The notes beneath the pieces were generated by a model. That model made no database searches. It was not told the origin of the DNA and saw nothing but the letters and a program-made list of their open reading frames with translations. From contig NZ_FMZV01000003.1 in NCBI RefSeq assembly GCF_900101475.1, positions 62,001 to 126,000 of the forward strand: DNA of 64,000 bases. Reading direction: 5' to 3'. The stretch's first letter is position 1. Every line of letters begins with the position of its first letter. The position numbers and the translations under genes are program-made. Shown here piece by piece: positions 37,737-46,373 of the stretch. The DNA comes from Ruegeria marina (GTDB lineage: Bacteria; Pseudomonadota; Alphaproteobacteria; Rhodobacterales; Rhodobacteraceae).

Positions 37737-38666
37737 TCAACTGTTCAAAGGCGCTCCGGTGCGTGCCCGGCACGGACCGAACCGCGCCGCCAGGGCCAGA
37801 ATCATCCCCGAAACGGTTGCGATCATCCCGGCAGCGCTCACCGCATCTGCCGCGCCCAACCAAAGCGGGCCGTACCCTGCCAGTACATATCCAAGGCTGG
37901 CGGAAAGCACGGCAAAGGCAACGCTCCAGCCGATTTGGCCTTCAAGCGTGTTCGTCATCATGCGCGCCGCTGCGGGGGGACAGATGAACATGGCGATGAC
38001 AATGATCGAACCGACCGCGTCAAAAGCCGCAACCGCAGCCACCGCCGCGACAATGACCAGTGCGAAACCCAGCAGATCCGCGCGAATACCGACCGTGCGT
38101 GCAAAGCCTTCGTCAAAGGTCGACAGCTTCAGTGGTCGCCAGAAGAGCCAGATGAACCCGCCAACGCCCGCCAATGCAATCAGGATCCGGATCAGTTCCA
38201 CGGGAAGTCCGGCCAGCGCCACCGGGTCGAACAGCGACGACCACCCCGTCGCATCAAGCCAGATCAGGCTTTCGAGATTGCCGTAAAGCGCATGTTCGAC
38301 ATCCAGATGGACCGAGGACGTATCCGATTGCTCCAACAGCAACACGCCTCCTGCAAACATGCTGGTAAAGACGACCCCCATGGCGGCGCCCGGCTCGATC
38401 CGGCCCAGCCGCCGGATCGCCTCGATCAGCACCACGGCAACCACGGCGGCACCAGCCGCGCCTAGCATCATCGGCCAGGCGGCTATGATCCCGGTCAGCA
38501 GGAAAGCCACGACAATCCCCGGAAGCACGACATGGCTGATCGCGTCGCCGATCAGCGCCTGCCTGCGCAAGACAAGGAAATTGCCGGGCAATGCGCAGGC
38601 GACCGCCGTCAGGATACCGATCAGCAGGGGTGTCAGCGACAGGGGAACGAATTCGGAACCGCTCAT
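37737..38666 (-). CDS. sitD: Metal ABC transporter permease SitD
   Basis: A 309-residue ABC-3 family inner-membrane permease with about eight hydrophobic segments and the family signature RRQALIGDAISHVVLPGI near residue 35. It is the last gene of a sitABCD-type manganese/iron uptake operon. Its ATG overlaps the end of the preceding permease gene by 4 bases (ATGA). The C terminus is short and normal for the family. Confidence 0.85.
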   Translation of the reverse strand: MSGSEFVPLSLTPLLIGILTAVACALPGNFLVLRRQALIGDAISHVVLPGIVVAFLLTGIIAAWPMMLGAAGAAVVAVVLIEAIRRLGRIEPGAAMGVVFTSMFAGGVLLLEQSDTSSVHLDVEHALYGNLESLIWLDATGWSSLFDPVALAGLPVELIRILIALAGVGGFIWLFWRPLKLSTFDEGFARTVGIRADLLGFALVIVAAVAAVAAFDAVGSIIVIAMFICPPAAARMMTNTLEGQIGWSVAFAVLSASLGYVLAGYGPLWLGAADAVSAAGMIATVSGMILALAARFGPCRARTGAPLNS

Positions 38667-39868
38667 GCCGGTACCTCCTGCGGACCGCCGATGCGGCGGT
38701 CGATCTCGTCGATCTGGTCGCGGGTCAGCACGGTTTCGATGTCGCGCAACCCGTCATAGAGGGCGGCGGCGGCCTCGTGCGCCTGATCGGCGCGCACGAT
38801 CTCCCAGCGCTTTTCGTCGCGCAGCGCCTTGGCGGCGCGGGCGCGCCCGCTCTCGGTCGCCACGCCATCGGCCCGGACAAGACCGGCGCGATGCAGCAGC
38901 CGCACCGTCAGCCGCTCATAGATCGGCTGGCCTTGCGCCAGGGCCAGCAGTCCCTGCCGCAGGTGCACCCGGCGCTGGAACCGCAGATGACGCAGAACCG
39001 CCGCCAGCACGCCGCGTCCCGGCGCCACCAGCAGCGACACGGCAAAAAATCCGAACGCGACCAGCACGATGATCGGCCCTGTCGGCAGGTTCGGGGCCGA
39101 AGCCGAAATCGCCGCCCCAAGGTATCCGGCCAGGCCGCCGACGAGGCCGCTCAACATCACCACGCGGTCGGACCGTTCCGACCAGAACCGCGCGGTGACC
39201 GGCGGGATGATCAGCAGCGCCACGATCAGGATCAGGCCCACGATCTTCAACCCGACCACGGTGACTGCCATGACCAGCCCCATCATCGCCAGATCTATGC
39301 GGTACACCGGCAGCCCGCGCGCGGCAGCATACTCGGGATCGAAGGCCACCATCGTCATCGGCCGGCGGATCAGCAGAATGAGCGCCAACGTGCAGGCTCC
39401 GCCCAGCGCGATCACCAGCGCATCGGCCCAGAGCATCCCGGCAGTCGACCCCAGAAGGAACCCTTCGAGCCCGGCCTGACGCCCCGCACCCATGGTCTGG
39501 ATCACGGTCAGAAGAACGATTCCGAACCCGAAAAAGACCGACAGGACCGAACCGATGGCTGCATCCTCGGCCAGACGGGTGTTTCGCGTCAGCCAATTGA
39601 GACACAGGAGCCCGACCCAGGCGGATAGCGCCGAGCCGGCCAGAAGGCCCGCAAGGTTGCGTCCGTCGCCGCCCAGACTCACCATTACCATGAAGGCGAT
39701 GCAGACCCCCGGCAGGGTCGCGTGGCTGATTGCATCGCTGACCAGTGCGCGCTTGCGCAGGAACAGGAAGGTGCCGGTCACACCGGCCGATATGCCCAGC
39801 AAGGTGGCGCCGATTGCCACCAGAGTGGCGTTGTAGCCAAGCTGCAGGAGCAGGGCGTCGCGCAACAT
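38663..39868 (-). CDS. sitC: Metal ABC transporter permease SitC with C-terminal winged-helix-like extension
   Basis: A 401-residue permease. Residues 1 to about 285 are an ABC-3 permease (RKRALVSDAISHATLPGV, FDPEYAAARGLP, LLIVALLIIPPVTARFW). About 110 extra residues follow the last membrane segment: RQGLLALAQGQPIYERLTVRLLHRAGLVRADGVATESGRARAAK..., a helix-turn-helix-like stretch resembling DtxR/MntR-type domains. Ordinary permeases of this class are about 285 residues. The start at 39868 excludes a non-homologous 20-residue extension. It is 4 bp from sitB and overlaps sitD. Confidence 0.8.
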   Translation of the reverse strand: MLRDALLLQLGYNATLVAIGATLLGISAGVTGTFLFLRKRALVSDAISHATLPGVCIAFMVMVSLGGDGRNLAGLLAGSALSAWVGLLCLNWLTRNTRLAEDAAIGSVLSVFFGFGIVLLTVIQTMGAGRQAGLEGFLLGSTAGMLWADALVIALGGACTLALILLIRRPMTMVAFDPEYAAARGLPVYRIDLAMMGLVMAVTVVGLKIVGLILIVALLIIPPVTARFWSERSDRVVMLSGLVGGLAGYLGAAISASAPNLPTGPIIVLVAFGFFAVSLLVAPGRGVLAAVLRHLRFQRRVHLRQGLLALAQGQPIYERLTVRLLHRAGLVRADGVATESGRARAAKALRDEKRWEIVRADQAHEAAAALYDGLRDIETVLTRDQIDEIDRRIGGPQEVPA

Positions 39869-39872
39869 CGCC

Positions 39873-40676
39873 TCAGCCCAGCACGCGCGCCAACTGGTCC
39901 ACCTGCGCCGTGGCCAGCCGCCCGCCATAGGTGGCCTGCAGAGTATCGGCTGTGAATGCCTCGGCCACCGGCCCTTCGGCCACAGGCCGGGTATTGATCA
40001 GGAAGACATGGTCGAAATAGTCGGTCACCGTCGCCAGGTCATGATGCACCACGACCACTGTCTTGCCCGCCGCTTTCAGCGATTTCAGCACCGTGATGAT
40101 CGCCTTTTCGGTCGCGGCATCGACCCCGGCGAAGGGTTCGTCCAGCAGGTACAGATCGGCATCCTGCGCCAGCGCCCGCGCCAGGAAGACCCGTTGCTGC
40201 TGGCCGCCGGACAACTGGCCGATCTGCCGGTCGGCGAAATCGTGCATGCCGACACGGGCAAGGCAATCCATCGCCCGGGCCAAATGCCGGGCACGCACCC
40301 GGCGAAGCAATCCGAGTTCTCGATAAAGCCCCATCAGCACGACATCCAGAACCCGGGTCGGAAAATCCCAGTCCACGCTGGCACGCTGTGGAACATAGGC
40401 GATGCGGCTGCGCTGGCTGTCCAGCGGGCGACCGAACACCGTGACCTGGCCGGACAGCGGCTTGACGATGCCAAGGGCCGCTTTGAGCAAGGTCGATTTC
40501 CCCGCGCCATTGGGGCCGATGATCGCGGTCATCGCACCGGGCTGCACGGTCATGTCGACCGAAAAGACCGCAGGCTTCTGCCCGTAGGACACGGTCAGGC
40601 CGCGCACCGCAAGCGGGCTGCTGTCGATGTCAGGCAGGTCAATCTTCACGCCGTCATGTGTCGCCAATTCGATCAT
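39873..40676 (-). CDS. sitB: Metal ABC transporter ATP-binding protein SitB
   Basis: A 267-residue ATPase energising manganese/iron uptake. It has Walker A GPNGAGKST (54-62), the signature LSGGQQQR (155-162), Walker B LYLLDEP and the switch His in VVVHHDL. ATG 40676 is preferred; GTG 40679 directly before it is also possible. Three bases separate it from sitA. Confidence 0.9.
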   Translation of the reverse strand: MIELATHDGVKIDLPDIDSSPLAVRGLTVSYGQKPAVFSVDMTVQPGAMTAIIGPNGAGKSTLLKAALGIVKPLSGQVTVFGRPLDSQRSRIAYVPQRASVDWDFPTRVLDVVLMGLYRELGLLRRVRARHLARAMDCLARVGMHDFADRQIGQLSGGQQQRVFLARALAQDADLYLLDEPFAGVDAATEKAIITVLKSLKAAGKTVVVVHHDLATVTDYFDHVFLINTRPVAEGPVAEAFTADTLQATYGGRLATAQVDQLARVLG

Positions 40677-40679
40677 CAC

Positions 40680-41633
40680 TCAGAACCCCGCCGATAGCTT
40701 TCCGTCCATGCCGCGCGGCGGCACCTGCCCGCCCAGCGCAGCGGCAATCACGGTGATATTGTGATCGAGCATGCCCATATACGTGCCTTCGTAAGTGCCC
40801 TCGAGCCCCATGGCATCGGAAAAAAGCTCGCCCCCGACCCGGACTTCATGACCCTTGGCCGCCGCACCTTCGATCAGCGCCCTTATCGAACGGTCGGAAA
40901 CCGAGCTTTCGACAAAGACGGCCGTCACCTGCCGTTCCACGAGGATATCCACCAGCTCGCCAATCCTGTTGAGGCCGGCCTCGGACTGGGTCGAGATGCC
41001 CTGGATGCCCATGACCTCGAACCCGAAAGCGTCGCCGAAATAGCCGAACGCGTCATGCGCGGTCACCAGGACCCGGCTGTGTTCGGGCACGGTTGCCAGC
41101 ACTGAGCGGGCATAGGACGAAAGCCGGTTCATATCGGCCAGATGAGCCGTCGCATTGGCAGCGAAAACCTCGGTCGCGTCCGGGCGCGCGGCACTCAGCG
41201 CGTCGCGCACGGCCAGGATCACCTCGCCCCAGAGATCGGGTGTCATCCAGACGTGCGGATCGAATTTGTCGGCATAGTCTTCATGCTTGCGCAAGCGATC
41301 CCGCGCAACGCTTTCGGCCACCGCGACCACGGAGCGCTTGCGGGACAGGTCCAGCAAGAACTCCTCCATCTGCGCTTCGAGATAGAGACCATGCCACAAG
41401 ACCAGATCGGCGCGGGTCATCGCCACGATGTCACTGCGGGTCTGGCGATAGGAATGCGGATCGACGCCGGCCCCCATCATCCCGGTGACCTGAACAAGGT
41501 CACCGCCGACCTGCCGGGCCGCATCCGCAATCATGCCCGTGGTTGCCACCACGTTCAGCGGTTGTTCGGCCCGCAGCGACAATGGCATTGCCAGTGCCAG
41601 CCCGAGACCAAGAAGAAAGCCACGTCGAATCAT
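40680..41633 (-). CDS. sitA: Manganese/iron-binding periplasmic protein SitA
   Basis: A 317-residue cluster A-I metal-binding protein with a Sec signal (MIRRGFLLGLGLALAMPLSLRA). The metal ligands fit the Mn/Fe type: His60 (VDPHSY), His127 (FDPHVWM), Glu242 (VESSVSD) and Asp290 (MLDHN). It lacks the His-rich loop of zinc-specific ZnuA, supporting manganese or iron. ATG 41633 has GGGG 7 bases upstream; the longer frame upstream covers the regulatory palindrome. It is the first gene of sitABCD and divergent from deoC. Confidence 0.9.
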   Translation of the reverse strand: MIRRGFLLGLGLALAMPLSLRAEQPLNVVATTGMIADAARQVGGDLVQVTGMMGAGVDPHSYRQTRSDIVAMTRADLVLWHGLYLEAQMEEFLLDLSRKRSVVAVAESVARDRLRKHEDYADKFDPHVWMTPDLWGEVILAVRDALSAARPDATEVFAANATAHLADMNRLSSYARSVLATVPEHSRVLVTAHDAFGYFGDAFGFEVMGIQGISTQSEAGLNRIGELVDILVERQVTAVFVESSVSDRSIRALIEGAAAKGHEVRVGGELFSDAMGLEGTYEGTYMGMLDHNITVIAAALGGQVPPRGMDGKLSAGF

Positions 41634-41700
41634 GTTGAAGCCCCGTTTCCACCCTAGTTGCATGTGAATATGAGAACCATTCGCAGGTAAGTCAACGCTA

Positions 41701-41717
41701 TTGCGAATTATTCGCAA
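41701..41717. promoter_or_regulatory. Fur/Mur-type operator
   Basis: A perfect palindrome TTGCGAA-TTA-TTCGCAA lies 68 bases upstream of sitA in the divergent sitA/deoC region; a weaker related half-repeat (TGAGAACCATTCGCA, 41671-41685) is between it and sitA. The form matches alphaproteobacterial Mur (manganese-sensing Fur) boxes known to control sit operons, so manganese repression of sitABCD is likely. Confidence 0.7.
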
Positions 41718-41832
41718 GAAAGGCATCTATTTTCCATTTGGTCAAAATTTGGCCGTTTCCCGTCGGGCAATGCTTGCCATCAAGTCGCCGCTCGTGCGAT
41801 TTTGACGGCTGAACCTCCCAAGGGACGAAAAG

Positions 41833-42822
41833 ATGGAAACGCAGAGCCTCGAGCGGACCGCGCATCTGCCGCAAGTAACCGAGCCGAGAAATCCCGGCAT
41901 GGACCTGGATCTGGACTGGGTCAGGACCGCGCAGGCCAATACCTCGGCGATCGAACGGCGGGCGGCGACCCTGCCCGGACGGCGGTCAGTGAAAAAGGAC
42001 TACCAGGCCGCCTGGCTGTTGAAGGCGATCACGATGATCGACCTGACCACCCTGTCGGGCGACGACACCGAGGGCCGCGTCCGCAGGCTCTGCGCCAAGG
42101 CCCGCCAGCCGGTCGCCCCCGCCCTGCTGGACGCGATGGGGATGCCGCAGATCACGACGGGTGCGGTCTGCGTCTATCACGACATGGTTGCCACCGCTGT
42201 CGAGGCACTCAAAGGTTCTGGCATTCCGGTCGCGGCGGTCAGCACCGGCTTTCCCGCCGGCTTGTCGCCCTTTCACCTGCGGGTGGCCGAGATCGGGGAA
42301 AGCGTCAACGCCGGCGCCGCAGAAATCGACATCGTGATCTCGCGCCGCCACGTGCTGACCGGCAACTGGCAGGCGCTTTATGACGAGATGAAGGCGTTCC
42401 GCGCCGCTTGCGGACACGCCCATGTCAAGGCGATCCTGGCGACGGGTGAACTGGGCAGCCTGCGCAACGTGGCGCGCGCCGCGCTCGTGTGCATGATGGG
42501 GGGGGCGGATTTCATCAAGACCTCGACCGGCAAGGAAAGCGTCAACGCAACCCTGCCCGTGTCGCTGGTGATGATCCGGGCGATCCGCGATTACTACGAC
42601 CGCACCGGCTACCGGGTCGGCTACAAGCCCGCGGGCGGCATCTCCAAGGCCAAGGACGCGCTGGTCTACCTGTCGCTTATCAAGGACGAGTTGGGCGACC
42701 GCTGGCTGCAACCGGACCTTTTCCGGTTCGGGGCCTCGTCGCTGTTGGGCGATATCGAACGGCAACTGGAACATCACGTGACCGGCGCCTATTCGGCGGG
42801 GTATCGCCATGCGATGGGGTAG
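41833..42822 (+). CDS. deoC: Deoxyribose-phosphate aldolase
   Basis: Cleaves 2-deoxyribose 5-phosphate to glyceraldehyde 3-phosphate and acetaldehyde in deoxynucleoside breakdown. The 329-residue class I aldolase is the longer form; catalytic residues are Asp166 (AAEIDIVIS), Schiff-base Lys229 (ADFIKTSTGK) and Lys265 (VGYKPAGGI). The next genes include an ALDH16-type aldehyde dehydrogenase that could oxidise the acetaldehyde. Its 3' end overlaps the next gene by 14 bases. Confidence 0.95.
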   Translation: METQSLERTAHLPQVTEPRNPGMDLDLDWVRTAQANTSAIERRAATLPGRRSVKKDYQAAWLLKAITMIDLTTLSGDDTEGRVRRLCAKARQPVAPALLDAMGMPQITTGAVCVYHDMVATAVEALKGSGIPVAAVSTGFPAGLSPFHLRVAEIGESVNAGAAEIDIVISRRHVLTGNWQALYDEMKAFRAACGHAHVKAILATGELGSLRNVARAALVCMMGGADFIKTSTGKESVNATLPVSLVMIRAIRDYYDRTGYRVGYKPAGGISKAKDALVYLSLIKDELGDRWLQPDLFRFGASSLLGDIERQLEHHVTGAYSAGYRHAMG

Positions 42823-43162
42823 TGCCGCGGCGGGATTGTTGATGCTTGTCCTGGCCACACCGGGAATGGTGCAGCCGGCGCACTCCGGCACCGGACTGAC
42901 AACGGGCGAGTACAAGGCGACCTGTGCGCTGACCGATGACGGTGTGCCGGATTTCTGCGTCGGATATGTACAGGCCGTCATCGACTTTGCATCAATCACG
43001 GGCAGAGCCTGCATTCCCGATGGCATGCCCGCCGATGATGTCAGTATCGTGGTCGAGGCTGCAACATTCGACAAGATCGGTACGCCGGGATTCCCGTCTT
43101 CTCAGCCTGCCGTCACAATGGTCTTGGCTGCAATCAACTCCCTTTTCCCGTGCGACAGGTGA
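42809..43162 (+). CDS. Rap1a/Tai-family-like secreted protein
   Basis: A 117-residue protein with an N-terminal Sec signal (MRWGSAAAGLLMLVLATPGMVQPAHS) and the Rap1a/Tai pattern: ALTDDGVPDFCVGYVQAVIDFASITGRACIPDGMPADDV near residues 40-75 and a final AAINSLFPC, with three or four conserved Cys. Rap1a proteins of Serratia are type VI secretion immunity proteins, but the family is widespread without effectors. No type VI gene or toxin is near; the gene sits in a deoxyribose operon, overlapping deoC by 14 bases and ending 4 bp before the aldehyde dehydrogenase gene. It may be a periplasmic protein of other function. Confidence 0.6.
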   Translation: MRWGSAAAGLLMLVLATPGMVQPAHSGTGLTTGEYKATCALTDDGVPDFCVGYVQAVIDFASITGRACIPDGMPADDVSIVVEAATFDKIGTPGFPSSQPAVTMVLAAINSLFPCDR

Positions 43163-43166
43163 ACAG

Positions 43167-45500
43167 ATGACCATCAAGGAAATCTTCGAGACCATGGACT
43201 ACGGTCCCGCCCCCGAAAGCGCCGCCGAGGCGCTGGCCTGGCTGGTCGATCAGGGTGACCGGTTCGGCCATTTCATCAACGGTGCCTTTACCGCGCCGGG
43301 CGACGGGTTCGACAGCCGCAACCCCGCCACCGGCGAGGTATTGGCCACCCTGACACAGGCGACACGGGCCGATGTGGATGCCGCCGTTGCCGCCGCCCGC
43401 AAGGCGCAGCCGAAATGGGCCGCGCTGGGTGGCGCGGGCCGGGCACGGTATCTTTATGCCATCGCGCGGCTCATGCAGAAGCACAGCCGCCTGTTCGCCG
43501 TGCTGGAAACGCTCGACAACGGCAAGCCGATCCGCGAAAGCCGCGACATCGACGTGCCCTTGGCGCAGCGGCATTTCTATTATCACGCAGGCATGGCGCA
43601 ATTGATGGAGAGCGAGCTGCCCGATGCCGAGCCGCTGGGCGTCTGTGGCCAGATCATCCCGTGGAACTTCCCGCTCCTGATGCTGGCATGGAAGATCGCG
43701 CCGGCGCTGGCGATGGGCAACACGGTGGTGCTGAAACCCGCCGAATATACCTCGCTCACCGCGCTGCTCTTTGCCGATATCTGCCAGCAGGCGGGCCTGC
43801 CCAGGGGCGTGGTCAACATCGTCACCGGCGATGGCGCGGTGGGCGAGATGATCGTGGCCGCGGATGTGGACAAGATCGCCTTTACCGGCTCCACCGCCGT
43901 CGGCCGCCGCATCCGCGAGGCCACCGCCGGGCGCGGGCTTGAACTGACGCTCGAACTGGGGGGCAAGTCCGCCTATATCGTGTTCGACGATGCCGATATC
44001 GATTCAGCCATCGAGGGGCTGGTCGACGCGATCTGGTTCAATCAGGGCCAGGTCTGCTGCGCCGGCTCCCGCCTTTTGGTGCAAGAGGGCATCGCGGACC
44101 ACTTCCACGCCAAGCTGCGCACCCGGATGGACGGGCTGCGAGTGGGCAATCCGCTCGATAAATGCATCGACGTGGGTGCCGTGGTCGACCCGGTCCAGTT
44201 GCAGGCCATTCAGCGCATGGTGGCGGGGAACACGGCCGGTCAGGTACATCACGCCGCCTGTGCGCTGCCGGAAAACGGCTGTTACTACCCGCCGACGCTG
44301 ATCACCGGTCTTTCGACCAGTGATCCGCTGATGCAGGAGGAGATCTTTGGCCCCGTCCTTGTCTCGACCACCTTCCGCACCCCGGCCGAGGCAGTAGAAC
44401 TGGCCAACAACACCCGATACGGGCTGGCCGCCACGGTCTGGACCGAGAATGTGAACCTTGCGCTCGACATCGCGCCGAAACTGGTGGCGGGCGTGGTCTG
44501 GGTGAACGCCACCAATCTGTTTGACGCCGCCGCAGGCTTTGGCGGTGTCCGCGAAAGCGGCTTTGGCCGCGAAGGCGGGTGGGAGGGTCTGGCCGCCTAT
44601 ACCCGGCCCAGGGGCAAGCACAAGGCTTTGGCCCGGATCGAACCCGTTACGAGCCACGGCGCCCCGGTTGACCCGATCGACCGCACGGCGAAACTTTATG
44701 TCGGGGGCAAGCAGGCCCGGCCCGATGGCGGTTACTCGCGTCCGGTCTGGAGCAAATCCGGCCTCTTGGGTCACGTGGGATTGGCCAACCGCAAGGATGT
44801 GCGCAACGCGGTCGAGGCCGCCGCGGGTGCGACCGGATGGGCAAAGACCACCGGCCACCTGCGCGCGCAGATCCTCTATTACATCGGCGAGAACCTGTCG
44901 GCCCGCGCGGCAGAATTTGCCCATCGGATCGACGCCATGACCGGCAAGCGCGGTGGCGCGCAAGAGGTCGAGGCCAGCATCCAGCGCCTGTTCACCGCCG
45001 CCGCCTGGGCCGACAAATATGACGGGCAGGTGCATGGCGTACCGATCCGGGGCGTGGCGCTGGCGATGAAGGAGCCGGTTGGCGTGATCGGCGCGCTTTG
45101 CGCGGACGAGGCGCCACTGTTGGGCCTCGTCTCGGTCATGGCGCCCGCGATTGCGATGGGCAACCGCTTGGTGCTGGCGGCCAGCGAGCCTTATCCGCTG
45201 GCGGCCACCGATTTCTACCAGATCCTCGACACTTCGGACGTGCCGGCGGGTGTGGTCAACATCCTGACCGGCAGCCACGCGGAACTGGCCAAACCGCTGG
45301 CCGCGCATCTGAACGTGGACGCGGTCTGGTCCTTTTCCTCGACCGATCTGTCGGGCGAGATTGAAAAGGCGGCGGCAGGGAACCTGAAGCGCACCTGGGT
45401 CAATAACGCAACGTCCCTTGATTGGAGCGTGGACCACAGCAAGCGGTTCCTTCAGGCTGCGACCGAGATCAAGAACATCTGGGTGCCCTACGGAGAATAG
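43167..45500 (+). CDS. ALDH16-type double aldehyde dehydrogenase
   Basis: A 777-residue fusion of two aldehyde dehydrogenase domains, the ALDH16 architecture. The first domain (about 1-490) has IPWNFPLLMLAWK, general base in LELGGKSAY and the nucleophile Cys297 in NQGQVCCAGSR, so it should be active, as in bacterial ALDH16 and unlike the human form. The second (about 520-777) keeps the fold (KEPVGVIGALC, GNRLVLAASEPYPL) but has no catalytic Cys or matching Glu; it probably serves dimerisation. Placement after deoC suggests acetaldehyde as substrate. ATG 43167 is chosen because the upstream frame is not protein-like and covers the previous gene. Confidence 0.9.
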   Translation: MTIKEIFETMDYGPAPESAAEALAWLVDQGDRFGHFINGAFTAPGDGFDSRNPATGEVLATLTQATRADVDAAVAAARKAQPKWAALGGAGRARYLYAIARLMQKHSRLFAVLETLDNGKPIRESRDIDVPLAQRHFYYHAGMAQLMESELPDAEPLGVCGQIIPWNFPLLMLAWKIAPALAMGNTVVLKPAEYTSLTALLFADICQQAGLPRGVVNIVTGDGAVGEMIVAADVDKIAFTGSTAVGRRIREATAGRGLELTLELGGKSAYIVFDDADIDSAIEGLVDAIWFNQGQVCCAGSRLLVQEGIADHFHAKLRTRMDGLRVGNPLDKCIDVGAVVDPVQLQAIQRMVAGNTAGQVHHAACALPENGCYYPPTLITGLSTSDPLMQEEIFGPVLVSTTFRTPAEAVELANNTRYGLAATVWTENVNLALDIAPKLVAGVVWVNATNLFDAAAGFGGVRESGFGREGGWEGLAAYTRPRGKHKALARIEPVTSHGAPVDPIDRTAKLYVGGKQARPDGGYSRPVWSKSGLLGHVGLANRKDVRNAVEAAAGATGWAKTTGHLRAQILYYIGENLSARAAEFAHRIDAMTGKRGGAQEVEASIQRLFTAAAWADKYDGQVHGVPIRGVALAMKEPVGVIGALCADEAPLLGLVSVMAPAIAMGNRLVLAASEPYPLAATDFYQILDTSDVPAGVVNILTGSHAELAKPLAAHLNVDAVWSFSSTDLSGEIEKAAAGNLKRTWVNNATSLDWSVDHSKRFLQAATEIKNIWVPYGE

Positions 45501-45527
45501 GGCATCCCTGCCCAAGGGAGGCTCTAC

Positions 45528-46340
45528 ATGGATTTCACCGGCAAGACCGTCGTGGTGATCGGCGGCACCAGCGGCATCAATCGTGGCATCGCGCTGGCCT
45601 TTGCCAGGGCAGGCGCAAAGCTGGCGGTGGCCAGCCGCAGCCAGGACAAGGTAGACGACACCGTGGCGGAGTTGCGCGCCGCAGGGGCGCAAGAGGCCAT
45701 CGGCGCGACCTTCGATGTACGCGATGCCGAGGCGGTGGCCTCCGGGCTGCAAGGATTCCGCGATCAATTGGGCGAGTTTGACGTTCTGGTCTCAGGCGCG
45801 GCGGGCAACTTCCCGGCGCTCACCGCAGACATGTCAATCAACGCCTTCAAGACGGTGATCGACATCGACCTGATGGGGACCGTGCATGTGATGAAGGGCG
45901 CCTATCCGCATCTCAAACGCCCCGGCGCCAGCATCATCAACATCTCTGCGCCGCAATCCTGGCTGCCCTACGAGGGGCAGGCGCATGTCTGCGCCGCCAA
46001 GGCAGGGGTCGACCAGATCACCCGCACGCTGAGCCTGGAATGGGGCCCCGAAGGGATCCGGGTGAACTCCGTCGTGCCCGGCTTCATCGAAGGCACAGAA
46101 GGCGCTAGACGCCTTGCCCCCAGCCCCGAGGCCGAAAAGACCTTCAAGGCGGATGTTCCGCTCGGGCGTTGGGGTCAGCCGCAGGACGTTGCAAACGCCT
46201 GCCTGTTCTTTGGCTCGGATATGGCCGCCTATATCAGCGGCACAGTGCTGTCGGTCGATGGCGCGCTCTATCAGCGCGGCTCGGGCCGGGCCGGGCAGAT
46301 GATCGGCCAGATGCTGCGTGCGACGCCGAAACGGGGATGA
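45528..46340 (+). CDS. SDR oxidoreductase, 2,4-dienoyl-CoA-reductase-like
   Basis: A 270-residue short-chain dehydrogenase with the Rossmann motif GGTSGINRG near residue 12 and NAD(P) specificity loop ASRSQDK. The usual YxxxK is changed: HVCAAKAG keeps Lys but has no Tyr. This, with NAFKTVIDIDLMGTVHV and EGTEGARRL, points to the DECR branch (2,4-dienoyl-CoA reductase), where the Tyr is not used in that position. The actual substrate in this operon is unclear. It is 27 bp after the ALDH16 gene and is followed by a hairpin terminator. Confidence 0.75.
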   Translation: MDFTGKTVVVIGGTSGINRGIALAFARAGAKLAVASRSQDKVDDTVAELRAAGAQEAIGATFDVRDAEAVASGLQGFRDQLGEFDVLVSGAAGNFPALTADMSINAFKTVIDIDLMGTVHVMKGAYPHLKRPGASIINISAPQSWLPYEGQAHVCAAKAGVDQITRTLSLEWGPEGIRVNSVVPGFIEGTEGARRLAPSPEAEKTFKADVPLGRWGQPQDVANACLFFGSDMAAYISGTVLSVDGALYQRGSGRAGQMIGQMLRATPKRG

Positions 46341-46347
46341 CAGGAGA

Positions 46348-46368
46348 GGGCCACCACATCGGTGGCCC
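46348..46368. terminator. Convergent hairpin terminator
   Basis: A perfect 8-bp stem GGGCCACC / GGTGGCCC with loop ACATC lies between the deoC operon and the converging M16 gene. Confidence 0.65.
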
Positions 46369-46373
46369 ATCCG

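Noticed and set aside
44004-45767. A 587-residue minus-strand frame
   Set aside because: Antisense to the ALDH16 gene and the start of the SDR gene, both of which have clear motifs.
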